Origin: Autumnicola tepida
Lineage (GTDB): Bacteria; Bacteroidota; Bacteroidia; Flavobacteriales; Flavobacteriaceae
NCBI RefSeq assembly: GCF_031846485.1
Contig: NZ_JAVRHQ010000001.1
Location: forward strand, 248,001 to 312,000
Length of the DNA stretch: 64,000 nt
Direction of reading: 5' to 3'
Shown here: one piece after another, positions 8,728 to 17,058 of the stretch
How the letters are laid out: each line of letters starts with the position of its first letter
Position numbering within the stretch: the stretch's first letter is position 1
Notes under the pieces: generated by a model
What the model was told of the DNA's origin: nothing
Seen by the model: only the letters and a program-made list of their open reading frames with translations
The model's database searches: none
Position numbers and translations under genes: made by a program

Positions 8728-9408
8728 ATGAAAAATATTGTAATTACCGGAACCAGCAGAGGTATAGGTTATGAACTGATTTCAATTTTTGCCAAAGCAG
8801 GGTACCAGGTGCTGGCCCTTTCCCGGAATGATGAACCTGTTAGAAAGCTAAATTTTGAAAATGTGACAGCGCTTTCCTGCGACATTGGTAAAAAGGAAGA
8901 CCTCGATGAAGTTTCAGATTTTATTTCTTCTGAATGGGGGAATGTTGATATTCTAATAAATAATGCCGGCAAGCTCATTAACAAAGCTTTTGCAGAACTT
9001 ACTGCCGAAGATTTTGAAATCGTTTACAGGACCAATGTAATGGGGGTGGTAGGCCTTACCCAAATAGTCCTGCCCTTGATGCCAAAAGAGGGACATGTGG
9101 TGAACATCAGTACCATGGGTGGCGTACAGGGGAGTATGAAATTTCCGGGTTTATCGGCATACAGTTCCAGTAAGGCGGCCATAATAACTTTAACGGAATT
9201 ACTGGCTGAAGAATATAAGGAAACTGGCCCGTCCTTTAATGTTTTGGCCCTGGGTGCGGTACAAACCGAAATGCTGGAAGAGGCATTTCCAGGTTATAAA
9301 GCTCCTCTTTCCGCAGAAGAAATGGCGGCTTACATTGCAGATTTCAGTTTAACAGGAAATAAATACTACAACGGAAAACTTTTGCAGGTTTCCAACAGCA
9401 CACCTTAA
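8728..9408 (+). CDS. short-chain dehydrogenase/reductase
   Basis: NAD(P)-dependent oxidoreductase with a Rossmann fold: TGTSRGIGYE near residue 8, NNAG near residue 83, the active-site serine in NISTMGG and the YSSSKAA motif with catalytic Tyr and Lys. At 226 residues it is a short classical SDR. It begins a tight group with the SprT-like gene (6 bases after its stop) and manC. The substrate cannot be told from sequence. Confidence 0.85.
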   Translation: MKNIVITGTSRGIGYELISIFAKAGYQVLALSRNDEPVRKLNFENVTALSCDIGKKEDLDEVSDFISSEWGNVDILINNAGKLINKAFAELTAEDFEIVYRTNVMGVVGLTQIVLPLMPKEGHVVNISTMGGVQGSMKFPGLSAYSSSKAAIITLTELLAEEYKETGPSFNVLALGAVQTEMLEEAFPGYKAPLSAEEMAAYIADFSLTGNKYYNGKLLQVSNSTP

Positions 9409-9414
9409 TTTTTG

Positions 9415-10014
9415 ATGAAGCATATACTTGAAAAATATCTCCCCAGTCATGCTACGGAGCCGGTTTTTATGCTTATAAAAGACAATAATGTCCATCTTAA
9501 AATTGTAAACGAAAGAAGGACCAGGCATGGCGATTACCGCCGGATGCCTAATGGGGCGCAGCAAATTACAATTAACGCTAACCTCAATAAATACCGTTTT
9601 CTTATTACACTTGTGCATGAAATTGCGCACCTGCTGGCTTTTGAACGCTTCGGTAGAAATATTAAGCCGCACGGCACCGAGTGGAAGCTTACCTTCCGCA
9701 ACCTGATGTTGCCCTTTATACGCCCGGAAATTTTTCCGCAGCAATTATTGCCTTTAATCGCCAGTCATTTCAGGAATCCCAAAGCCAGTAGTGATACAGA
9801 TGCGAGATTATCGGTGGCACTAAAAAGTTTTGACCCGAACAATGATAGGAGTTATGTTTTTGAGGTGCCTTTTGGGGCGGTTTTCAGGATATATAACGGG
9901 AAAGTTTTCAGAAGAGGGGAGAAAAGAATCAAACGCTACGAATGTTTGGAAATGGCTACCGGAAAGATATATTTGTTCCAGCCAAATGCAGAGGTTGAAC
10001 TTTTAAAAAATTAA
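9415..10014 (+). CDS. SprT-like zinc-binding protein
   Basis: Small putative zinc metalloprotease of the SprT type. The metal site LVHEIAHLLAFE (HExxH) lies near residue 65, followed by a possible third ligand in KPHGTEWK, the layout of SprT-like domains. The C-terminal part (FEVPFGAVFRIYNGKVF, RGEKRIKRYEC) looks like a beta-rich tail but lacks the paired cysteines of a zinc ribbon. The start is ATG 9415; the frame could begin at TTG 9412 but ATG is preferred. It is 199 residues long and 7 bases before manC. Target proteins are unknown. Confidence 0.82.
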   Translation: MKHILEKYLPSHATEPVFMLIKDNNVHLKIVNERRTRHGDYRRMPNGAQQITINANLNKYRFLITLVHEIAHLLAFERFGRNIKPHGTEWKLTFRNLMLPFIRPEIFPQQLLPLIASHFRNPKASSDTDARLSVALKSFDPNNDRSYVFEVPFGAVFRIYNGKVFRRGEKRIKRYECLEMATGKIYLFQPNAEVELLKN

Positions 10015-10021
10015 TATTAGA

Positions 10022-11101
10022 ATGAACAGTAATTATTACGCTATTTTAATGGCAGGTGGAGTAGGTTCCAGATTCTGGCCTGTAAGTACAGCAATGTGCC
10101 CAAAGCAGTTTCAGGACGTTTTAGGGGTAGGCGAAACTTTGGTACAAAGTACCTTTAGGCGGCTTTCACAGCTTATTCCGCGGGAAAATATTTACATCCT
10201 CACTAATAAAAACTACAGTGATATTGTTAAAGAGCAGCTGCCAGGGGTAAAGCAGGAGCAAATTGTTCTGGAGCCTGTTATGCGCAATACCGCTCCAAGC
10301 ATCCTGCTTGCTGCCATGAAAATAAAGCAAAAAAATAAGGATGCCGTAATGATGGTGGCGCCCAGTGATCATTGGATCCAGGGGGAGCAACAGTTTGTTG
10401 AAGACCTGGAATTTGCCTTTGAAGAGGCCGCAGAGGATGATAAACTAATCACGCTGGGAATTACCCCAAGCTTTCCCAATACCGGGTACGGCTATATAAA
10501 ATACGATGACACAGAAGAAAAAAGGATGATGCCGGTACAGGCATTTACAGAGAAGCCAAATTTTAAAAAGGCAGAAGCTTTTCTAAGAGAAGGCAATTAT
10601 GTCTGGAATGCAGGGATCTTTATATGGAATGCCAATGCGATCCTTCAGAATTTTGAAAAATTACTGCCGGAGATGTACAGGCTTTTTGAGAAGGGCAATG
10701 CTGCCTGGAATACCGAGAAGGAACAGGAATTTTTGGATGAAAACTATCCGCTGGCTAACAAAATTTCTATTGATTATGGTATTATAGAGAAGGCGGAAAA
10801 CGTTCATATGATTCCTGCTTCTTTTAAATGGAATGATTTGGGTACCTGGGGGTCTTTGCAGGAGCAACTTCCGCAGGATGATAATGGAAATACGCTTATT
10901 AACGCCCGTTTTCTTTCTTTTGAAGCTGAAGGGAACATCATACGGACTGAAAAAAATAAGGTGGTTGTAATTGAAGGGCTCAAAGATTACATCGTGCTGG
11001 AAAATGAGCAGGTTTTATTGATAATGCCTAAGAAAAACGAGCAAAACATAAAAGAGATCAGGGATAAAGCTATGGAAAAATTTGGGGATAAACTTGGATA
11101 A
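10022..11101 (+). CDS. manC: mannose-1-phosphate guanylyltransferase
   Basis: Makes GDP-mannose from mannose-1-phosphate and GTP for surface polysaccharides or glycoproteins. The nucleotidyltransferase signature LMAGGVGSRFWPVS, with CPKQF after it, is at the N-terminus, VAPSDHWI and FTEKP follow, and WNAGIFIW supplies the sugar-binding region. At 359 residues it is the single-domain type without the C-terminal phosphomannose isomerase cupin found in the longer bifunctional ManC. It closes the 8728-11101 operon. Confidence 0.93.
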   Translation: MNSNYYAILMAGGVGSRFWPVSTAMCPKQFQDVLGVGETLVQSTFRRLSQLIPRENIYILTNKNYSDIVKEQLPGVKQEQIVLEPVMRNTAPSILLAAMKIKQKNKDAVMMVAPSDHWIQGEQQFVEDLEFAFEEAAEDDKLITLGITPSFPNTGYGYIKYDDTEEKRMMPVQAFTEKPNFKKAEAFLREGNYVWNAGIFIWNANAILQNFEKLLPEMYRLFEKGNAAWNTEKEQEFLDENYPLANKISIDYGIIEKAENVHMIPASFKWNDLGTWGSLQEQLPQDDNGNTLINARFLSFEAEGNIIRTEKNKVVVIEGLKDYIVLENEQVLLIMPKKNEQNIKEIRDKAMEKFGDKLG

Positions 11102-11205
11102 TTTCCGGCAGGGACAAAAGAAGCGGCTTTCGGTTTTTGCTGAAAAAGAAGACACACAGCGGCTAAATGAAGATCAAAACTGATATCCTTAAACTTACTT
11201 TAAAG

Positions 11206-11973
11206 CTATAGTCCCTGTAGTTGCGCCTGTCTTACTTTTTTGAACAAGTCTGAAGAATAAACAAAGTCTGTAACAGTTTCGTCATCGGTCTTAAATATCT
11301 GGCTTTTGTCACCTTTCCACGCGAGAACGCCATCTTTTAGAAACGCGATGTTCTCACCAATTTCCAGTACAGAGTTCATATCGTGCGTAATAACCACCGT
11401 GGTGATTTCGTACTCCACAGTAAGTTCATGGATAAGGTTATCTATAATTGTAGCTGTTTTTGGGTCCAGCCCGGAGTTAGGTTCGTCGCAAAATAAGTAT
11501 TTCGGCTTATTTACAATTGCTCTTGCGATAGCCACCCTTTTCTGCATCCCTCCGCTGATTTCCGCAGGAAACTTTTTACGATGCTCTTCTCCCAGCTTAA
11601 CCCGATCCAGCACTTCATAAACGCGGTCCAGGTGGTTTTTTTTCTTTCCTTTTCTAAACATCCTTAGCGGGAACATCACGTTCTCTTCCACCGTCATAGA
11701 GTCAAATAAGGCGCCTCCCTGGAAGAGCATTCCCATTTCCTTCCGCAACTCGCGTTTTTGTTCGGGATTAAAACTGGAATACGCTTTTCCATCATACTCT
11801 ATTTTTCCTTTCTCCGGAGTAAAAATCCCCAGCATGGATTTTAGCAATACACTTTTTCCTGAACCGGATTGCCCAATAATAAGGTTTGTCTTTCCGGTTT
11901 CAAACACAAAGTCGATCCCCTTTAGTACATTCTGTTCACCAAAACTCTTATGTAGATCTTTAACTTCAATCAT
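11206..11973 (-). CDS. mlaF: Mla-type phospholipid ABC transporter, ATP-binding protein
   Basis: Cytoplasmic ATPase of an MCE/Mla-type system that moves phospholipid between inner and outer membranes. In 255 residues: Walker A GQSGSGKS, signature ISGGMQKRVAIARA, Walker B YLFCDEPNSGLDP and H-loop VVITHDM. The EISGGM and PNSGLDP wording is typical of the MlaF branch. The permease gene ends 1 base upstream. No MCE-domain substrate-binding gene (mlaD) follows in the window, so the rest of the system would have to be encoded elsewhere. The symbol is by family. Confidence 0.85.
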   Translation of the reverse strand: MIEVKDLHKSFGEQNVLKGIDFVFETGKTNLIIGQSGSGKSVLLKSMLGIFTPEKGKIEYDGKAYSSFNPEQKRELRKEMGMLFQGGALFDSMTVEENVMFPLRMFRKGKKKNHLDRVYEVLDRVKLGEEHRKKFPAEISGGMQKRVAIARAIVNKPKYLFCDEPNSGLDPKTATIIDNLIHELTVEYEITTVVITHDMNSVLEIGENIAFLKDGVLAWKGDKSQIFKTDDETVTDFVYSSDLFKKVRQAQLQGL

Positions 11974-11974
11974 G

Positions 11975-12712
11975 TTAGCTAAGTAATAATTGGGTTACTA
12001 TATAATTTGTAACGATAATTACCACACTGGTCCATACAAAAGAGGTGGTACTTGCTTTTCCTACTTCCAGGGAACCACCGGTCATGTAGTAACCATGGTA
12101 TGCCGGGATAGTGGCGAGGATCATGGCAAAAAGAAAGGTTTTAAAAAAAGCGTAGAAAACCTGGTAACCTATAAAATCCTCCTGTAATCCGCTAATAAAA
12201 GCTTCCGGGCTTAGAAAGCCGCCAAAAACCGCTGCGGCGTAAGCGCCCATAATTCCTAAGAACATGGAAATGGCAATAACAAACGGATAAGTTAACATTG
12301 CGATAATCTTTGGGAAAACCAGGTAATTTAGCGAATTTACCCCCATTACTTCCAACGCGTCTATTTGCTCGGTTACCCTCATAGAGCCAATACTTGAGGT
12401 AATAAAAGATCCTACTTTCCCCGCCATGATTATAGAAATAAAGGTGGGAGAAAATTCCAGGATTATAGACTGCCTCGCAGCATATGCCACCAGGGATTTG
12501 GGGATTAGCGGGTTGTTGAGGTTTAAAGCCGTCTGCAATGCCACAACTCCACCAATAAAGAAAGAAAGGAACGCCACAATGCCTAATGAGCCTATTACCA
12601 GTTCATTGATTTCCTTAAAAATTAATTCTTTCAATACCGAGCGTTTGGTCATTCTGCCAAACACCCCTTTAATCATTAAAATATATTCACCAATGGAATG
12701 CAGATAACTCAT
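11975..12712 (-). CDS. mlaE: MlaE-family ABC transporter permease
   Basis: Inner-membrane partner of the preceding ATPase, 245 residues with about five hydrophobic segments. It has the MlaE hallmarks: SFFIGGVVALQTA, a long re-entrant region SFITSSIGSMRVTEQIDALEVMGV (the conserved coupling helix with TEQIDALE) and PAYHGYY near the end. ATPase and permease genes are separated by one base and must be co-transcribed. Divergent from pafA. Confidence 0.88.
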   Translation of the reverse strand: MSYLHSIGEYILMIKGVFGRMTKRSVLKELIFKEINELVIGSLGIVAFLSFFIGGVVALQTALNLNNPLIPKSLVAYAARQSIILEFSPTFISIIMAGKVGSFITSSIGSMRVTEQIDALEVMGVNSLNYLVFPKIIAMLTYPFVIAISMFLGIMGAYAAAVFGGFLSPEAFISGLQEDFIGYQVFYAFFKTFLFAMILATIPAYHGYYMTGGSLEVGKASTTSFVWTSVVIIVTNYIVTQLLLS

Positions 12713-12823
12713 TCAACAATTTTTGTAAAGCTAAAATACAAAAAAGTGCCACTAAAGTTATTAACGTAGAATTAAAGTTTTTGCCACGCTAATCCTTAAC
12801 TTCGTGTCTTTAAAAAACCTATT

Positions 12824-14464
12824 ATGAAACGCATAATTTTTTCGTTCCTGGCGCTTGTTCTTATTTCCCCCGTTAAAGCCCAGGAAGTAAAGAATGAAAA
12901 ACCAAAACTGGTTGTGGGGATTGTGGTAGACCAGATGAGGTACGATTATCTCACCAGGTTTTGGGAAAGATACGGGGAAGGAGGCTTTAGAAGAATGATA
13001 AATGAAGGCTACAACTTTAAAAACAACCATTTTAATTATGTGCCTACCTATACCGGCCCGGGACATACCTCGGTACATACCGGCACCAGCCCGATGAATC
13101 ATGGGATAATAAGTAACAGCTGGTATGATAAGTTTGAAGGAGCAGAAGTTTACTGTGCAGGGGATCCTTCTGTAGAACCTGTGGGAACCACTTCTTCCGC
13201 AGGAAAAATGTCCCCTCATCGAATGAAGGTTACCACGGTTTCAGATCAAAACCGCCTGCATACCCAAATGCGGGGAAAAACAATAGGTATTTCCATAAAA
13301 GACAGGGGCTCTATTTTGCCTGCGGGACATACTGCCAATGCTGCTTACTGGTACCATGGGGGGGACGAAGGTAAATTTATAACCAGCTCCTATTATATGG
13401 AGGAACTGCCGCAATGGGTTAAAGATTTCAACAATTCCAACGCTGCGGAAGAATACTTCAAAACCTGGAATACGCTGGAAGATATTTCAACTTATAAAGA
13501 AAGCGGGGCAGATATTAACAACTTTGAAGGTGGTTTTAGAGGAAAGGAAACGGCTTCTTTCCCTTATGATCTTGCTAAACTAAAGGATGAGAATGGTAAT
13601 TATGAGATAATTCCTCAAACTCCTTTTGGCAATGATCTTATCCTGGATTTCATGTTGGTGGCAATTAGAGCCGAGCAACTGGGCCAGGATGAGGATACCG
13701 ATTTTCTGGATGTGAGCTTTTCCAGTACAGATAAAGTAGGGCATAATTTTGGGGTAGATTCCAAAGAGATTGAGGATACTTATTTAAGGTTGGACAGGAA
13801 TATTGCGGAACTGCTGCAGTATCTGGACAATTATGTGGGAGAAGGTAATTATACTGTTTTTCTTACTGCCGATCATGGAGGAGGAGAAGTTTCCAGCTAC
13901 CTGAAATCGGTAAAAATTCCTGCTGATTACTTTGATTACAATGCATTCTCAGATAATCTTCATGCTTTTGTGGAAGAGGAATACGGCGAATCAGACTTCA
14001 TTGAGAATATTTCCAATAATCAGGTATTCTTTAATTATGATGCTTTAGATGAAGCTGATATTGCAACTAACGAACTGGAAGAAAGGATCGCCCATTATAT
14101 CCTTCAGCAGGATCAAATCGATAAAGTTTTTACAAGGTCCCAGTTAGAAAACGGCGGACTTACCACCGGCATGGGAGCTTTAATCCAAAACGGTTTTAAC
14201 CAGAAGCGCAGTGGAGATGTGGTTTTTGTGCTTAATCCCGGCAGCGGCTATTCCAAAGGTTCCACCCACGGCAGCGGCTACAGCTACGATACGCATGCGC
14301 CCCTGCTTTTCTTTGGAAATGGTATTCCGCATGGCAGTACAACAGAGCGTTCAGAAATTACAGATGTGGCACCAACTGTTTCGGCTTTGCTGGGAATAGA
14401 ATTTCCAAGCGGTACAACCGGTCATCCATTATACATTATGCTGGACCAGGAAATTTCAGAATAA
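12824..14464 (+). CDS. pafA: PafA-type alkaline phosphatase (Thr-nucleophile)
   Basis: Secreted or periplasmic zinc phosphomonoesterase of the alkaline phosphatase superfamily. Signal peptide MKRIIFSFLALVLI ends at KAQ. First metal ligand is Asp36 in VVDQMRYD; the nucleophile is threonine (Thr77 in TYTGPGHTSV), which separates PafA from serine PhoA; further ligands lie in STDKVGHNFG, TADHGGG and SYDTHAPLLFFG. Length 546 matches characterised PafA. PafA enzymes are known to be active on many phosphate esters and to give flavobacteria access to organic phosphate. The gene end overlaps the convergent glycosyltransferase by 9 bases. Confidence 0.9.
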   Translation: MKRIIFSFLALVLISPVKAQEVKNEKPKLVVGIVVDQMRYDYLTRFWERYGEGGFRRMINEGYNFKNNHFNYVPTYTGPGHTSVHTGTSPMNHGIISNSWYDKFEGAEVYCAGDPSVEPVGTTSSAGKMSPHRMKVTTVSDQNRLHTQMRGKTIGISIKDRGSILPAGHTANAAYWYHGGDEGKFITSSYYMEELPQWVKDFNNSNAAEEYFKTWNTLEDISTYKESGADINNFEGGFRGKETASFPYDLAKLKDENGNYEIIPQTPFGNDLILDFMLVAIRAEQLGQDEDTDFLDVSFSSTDKVGHNFGVDSKEIEDTYLRLDRNIAELLQYLDNYVGEGNYTVFLTADHGGGEVSSYLKSVKIPADYFDYNAFSDNLHAFVEEEYGESDFIENISNNQVFFNYDALDEADIATNELEERIAHYILQQDQIDKVFTRSQLENGGLTTGMGALIQNGFNQKRSGDVVFVLNPGSGYSKGSTHGSGYSYDTHAPLLFFGNGIPHGSTTERSEITDVAPTVSALLGIEFPSGTTGHPLYIMLDQEISE

Positions 14465-15304
14465 CTTTTTACGAATATTTTTCCAACGCAGTGCTCTTAT
14501 AAAGCGGCCTTCTTCTTCGGAAACAAGAAAAGGCTGCTTTTCTTTTTTAGCTTTAAAGTAGCCACGGAGGGAGTCCAGAAGAAACGTGGACTGTTTCTTT
14601 TTGAAGGCCAGTTTGGCTGAAGCAATTCCAGTAAGAGCAAATCCGTAATGCAGTCGGTAAAACGCTTCTCCCTGTTTATATTTAGATGTTTTGTTATAAT
14701 TTTTTCCTGTAGGTTTAAGATGTTTTACCAACAGGCTTTCATCTGTTTTAATTTTCCAGCCGTGATATTGTGCAAGTAACTCATCCAAAGTATCCCAGCC
14801 CATCGCTGGCTTTAATTTTCCAATTTCAAGAAAGCATGCCTTGCGATAGGCTTTTAAAGCCCCGCGCACATGGTCTTTCCCGGTTAAGTCTTCTTTTATC
14901 CAGCTACCTTTTTCAAATATGGAGCAAAAGCCTCCGCAAATTCCGGTTTTGGGAGAATTCTGGAAGTGTTCAGAGAGCTTTTCAAGATAATTTTCAGGGA
15001 AAAGCAGGTCGGCATCAAATTTACAGATCACATCATAATGCTCACCCATTGTTTCATAACCTTTATTGAAGGCATTGATCACTTTGCTGCCGGGAAGATG
15101 CGTGCTGCCTGATTGATTTCTCACCAGCTTTATAAATGGATATTTGAGGATAAAAGACTCCACAATGTCTGCAGTCTCGTCAGAAGAATTATCGTCTACA
15201 ACCACAATTTTATCCGGTAATTTAGTCTGCTGAACCAGGGATTGCAACGTTTGGCCAATAAATTCAGCTTCATTATGGGCCGGGATAACTATATAAATTC
15301 TCAC
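14456..15304 (-). CDS. family 2 glycosyltransferase
   Basis: GT-A fold enzyme that transfers a sugar from a nucleotide donor. N-terminal YIVIPAHNEAEFIGQTL and IVVVDDNSSDETADI form the donor site, CKFDADLLFPENY is the metal-binding DxD region, and GWDTLDELL the acceptor-side acidic motif. 282 residues with no obvious membrane helix. Last gene of a group with a methyltransferase (43 bases upstream) and a KASIII-like synthase. Substrates unknown. Confidence 0.85.
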   Translation of the reverse strand: MRIYIVIPAHNEAEFIGQTLQSLVQQTKLPDKIVVVDDNSSDETADIVESFILKYPFIKLVRNQSGSTHLPGSKVINAFNKGYETMGEHYDVICKFDADLLFPENYLEKLSEHFQNSPKTGICGGFCSIFEKGSWIKEDLTGKDHVRGALKAYRKACFLEIGKLKPAMGWDTLDELLAQYHGWKIKTDESLLVKHLKPTGKNYNKTSKYKQGEAFYRLHYGFALTGIASAKLAFKKKQSTFLLDSLRGYFKAKKEKQPFLVSEEEGRFIRALRWKNIRKKLF

Positions 15305-15347
15305 AAGATGAATTTTCTAGTCTGTAATTTACAATTTAATGGATACT

Positions 15348-15866
15348 TCACCTTTCCGCGTAAACCGCATAATAACGGGGTGTAATCCTTCTTAACAAAG
15401 GACGTACTCCTACTTTATTTACCGGATTTGTCCATTTTGCGGTGTCCTTTATTTTCCAGCCTGCCTTTTCAAGTAACCAGTCAAACTGCCAGTCTTCAAA
15501 TTCGTGGTAATGCCGGTCCCATTTGTCGGTTTTGCTTCTGTAGGCCGGAGAAAACCATAATTTTAGCGGAATGGTAGCGATGAGTTTTTCAGCTTTTATA
15601 TCCTTCAGTACATTAAAAGGCGCCACAAGATGTTCAAAAATTTCAAAGGCAGTAACAGCTTCATGACCTTCTTTTTTTACTGCGGAAGTATCCAGGTCCA
15701 GGTCTTCTCCGGAAGTGTTGGTTACTTTATAGCCTTGCTTCCGCATCACTTCAGAAAATGGATTTTCTACTCCTAAGTCTAAAATGTTTGCGGGTGAAGC
15801 AACATGTTTTTGTAAAAATTCAATGGTTTCCCTGTACCTTTTGTTCGGAAAGCTGTTTTCGTACAT
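15348..15866 (-). CDS. SAM-dependent methyltransferase-like protein
   Basis: 172-residue class I methyltransferase-like protein. ILDLGVENPFSEVM takes the place of motif I but lacks the usual GxGxG, AFEIFEHLVAPFNVL corresponds to motif IV and LIATIPLKLWF to motif V. The C-terminal part is rich in aromatic residues (HYHEFEDWQFDWLLEKAGW), as in small methyltransferases acting on lipids or sugars. It begins 1 base after the stop of the KASIII-like gene, so the two are translationally close. Activity is inferred, and the altered motif I leaves some doubt. Confidence 0.75.
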   Translation of the reverse strand: MYENSFPNKRYRETIEFLQKHVASPANILDLGVENPFSEVMRKQGYKVTNTSGEDLDLDTSAVKKEGHEAVTAFEIFEHLVAPFNVLKDIKAEKLIATIPLKLWFSPAYRSKTDKWDRHYHEFEDWQFDWLLEKAGWKIKDTAKWTNPVNKVGVRPLLRRITPRYYAVYAER

Positions 15867-15867
15867 G

Positions 15868-16926
15868 CTAATATTGGTAAACTACCGCGTTAATGTTCAT
15901 GCCTGCTCCAACACTTGCAAAAATCATTACGTCCCCATCCTTCAGTTCCTGATTCTCTATTTCACCATTAATAACCAGGTCCAGAAGAGTAGGCACAGTG
16001 GCCACACTGCTGTTGCCCAGCTCCTGGATAGTCATGGGAGTAACATATTCCGGGACATCCAGGCCATGTAAATTGTAAAAGCGTTTAATGATGGCATCAT
16101 CCATTTTTTCGTTGGCCTGATGAATAAATATTTTTTTCAGGTCCTTTATTGATTTCCCGCTTTTTTCGAGGCAGGATTTCATGGCTTTAGGTACATTGAC
16201 CAGTGCAAACTCATAAATTTTACGCCCGTTCATCTTTATGTACCTGAGATCCTGTGGGGCTTCAGCATTATTGGATTTACCAAAATAGATATAATTCGCT
16301 TCGTTGTAAGCATAAGTGGCACTCTCGTGTGCCAGGATTCCGCCTTTTTCTTCTGAAGATTCCAAAACAGCCGCTCCTGCACCGTCTGAAAAGATCATGG
16401 AATCACGGTCATGCTTGTCAACAACCCGGGAAAGTGCTTCCGCCCCTATTACCAGGCACTTTTTTGCCATTCCGGCCCTAATAAAAGCCTGCGCCTGTAT
16501 TAGTCCTTCTATCCATCCGGGGCAGCCAAAAAGCACATCATAACCCACGCAGGATGGATTTTTAATCCGTAGATGATGTTTAACACGTGTGGCCATGCTT
16601 GGAACGGTGTCACTCTGGTGACAATTGAATTTTACATCACCGTAATTATGCGCCACAATAATATAATCCAAAGTTTCGGGGTCTATTCCAGAAGCTTCAA
16701 TAGCCTTTTGAGCGGCAATAATTGCCATCTCCGAGGTATTTAAATTATCGTCCAGGTACCTTCTTTCTTTAATTCCTGTGATGGCTTTGAATTTTTGAAT
16801 AGTGCTTTCGTTATCACCCGGGAAGGTAGAACCATCTATATTATAAAATTCATGTTGATGAAAATCAGCATTTTTAGTAATTACATTAGGGATGTAGCTT
16901 CCTGTGCCGGTTATTTTAATGCTCAT
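15868..16926 (-). CDS. 3-oxoacyl-ACP synthase III-like enzyme
   Basis: Thiolase-fold condensing enzyme, 352 residues. The catalytic triad of KASIII is intact: Cys135 in LFGCPGWIEGL, His269 in FIHQANEKM and Asn305 in ELGNSSVATVP; GVGAGMN-type glycine turn near the end (FASVGAGMN). It is longer than housekeeping FabH and sits with a methyltransferase and a glycosyltransferase, so it more likely starts or joins acyl chains for a special lipid than for bulk fatty acid synthesis. Which product is made cannot be read from sequence. Confidence 0.85.
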   Translation of the reverse strand: MSIKITGTGSYIPNVITKNADFHQHEFYNIDGSTFPGDNESTIQKFKAITGIKERRYLDDNLNTSEMAIIAAQKAIEASGIDPETLDYIIVAHNYGDVKFNCHQSDTVPSMATRVKHHLRIKNPSCVGYDVLFGCPGWIEGLIQAQAFIRAGMAKKCLVIGAEALSRVVDKHDRDSMIFSDGAGAAVLESSEEKGGILAHESATYAYNEANYIYFGKSNNAEAPQDLRYIKMNGRKIYEFALVNVPKAMKSCLEKSGKSIKDLKKIFIHQANEKMDDAIIKRFYNLHGLDVPEYVTPMTIQELGNSSVATVPTLLDLVINGEIENQELKDGDVMIFASVGAGMNINAVVYQY

Positions 16927-17024
16927 TTTTTCGGAACTTGTTAAGTTTGTCTAATTTAACGAAATATTGGGAATTTTTTGCGCCTACCGATGGAAATTAC
17001 GATGGCTGGCACAAAAATCGGAAG

Positions 17025-17051
17025 CAAAAAAGAGGAGCTAACAAGCTCCTC
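17025..17051 (-). terminator. Rho-independent terminator of gcvP
   Basis: Stem GAGGAGCT / AGCTCCTC with a 4-nt loop, followed on the minus strand by a run of six to seven T residues, immediately after the gcvP stop. Confidence 0.9.
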
Positions 17052-17058
17052 CAATGTT

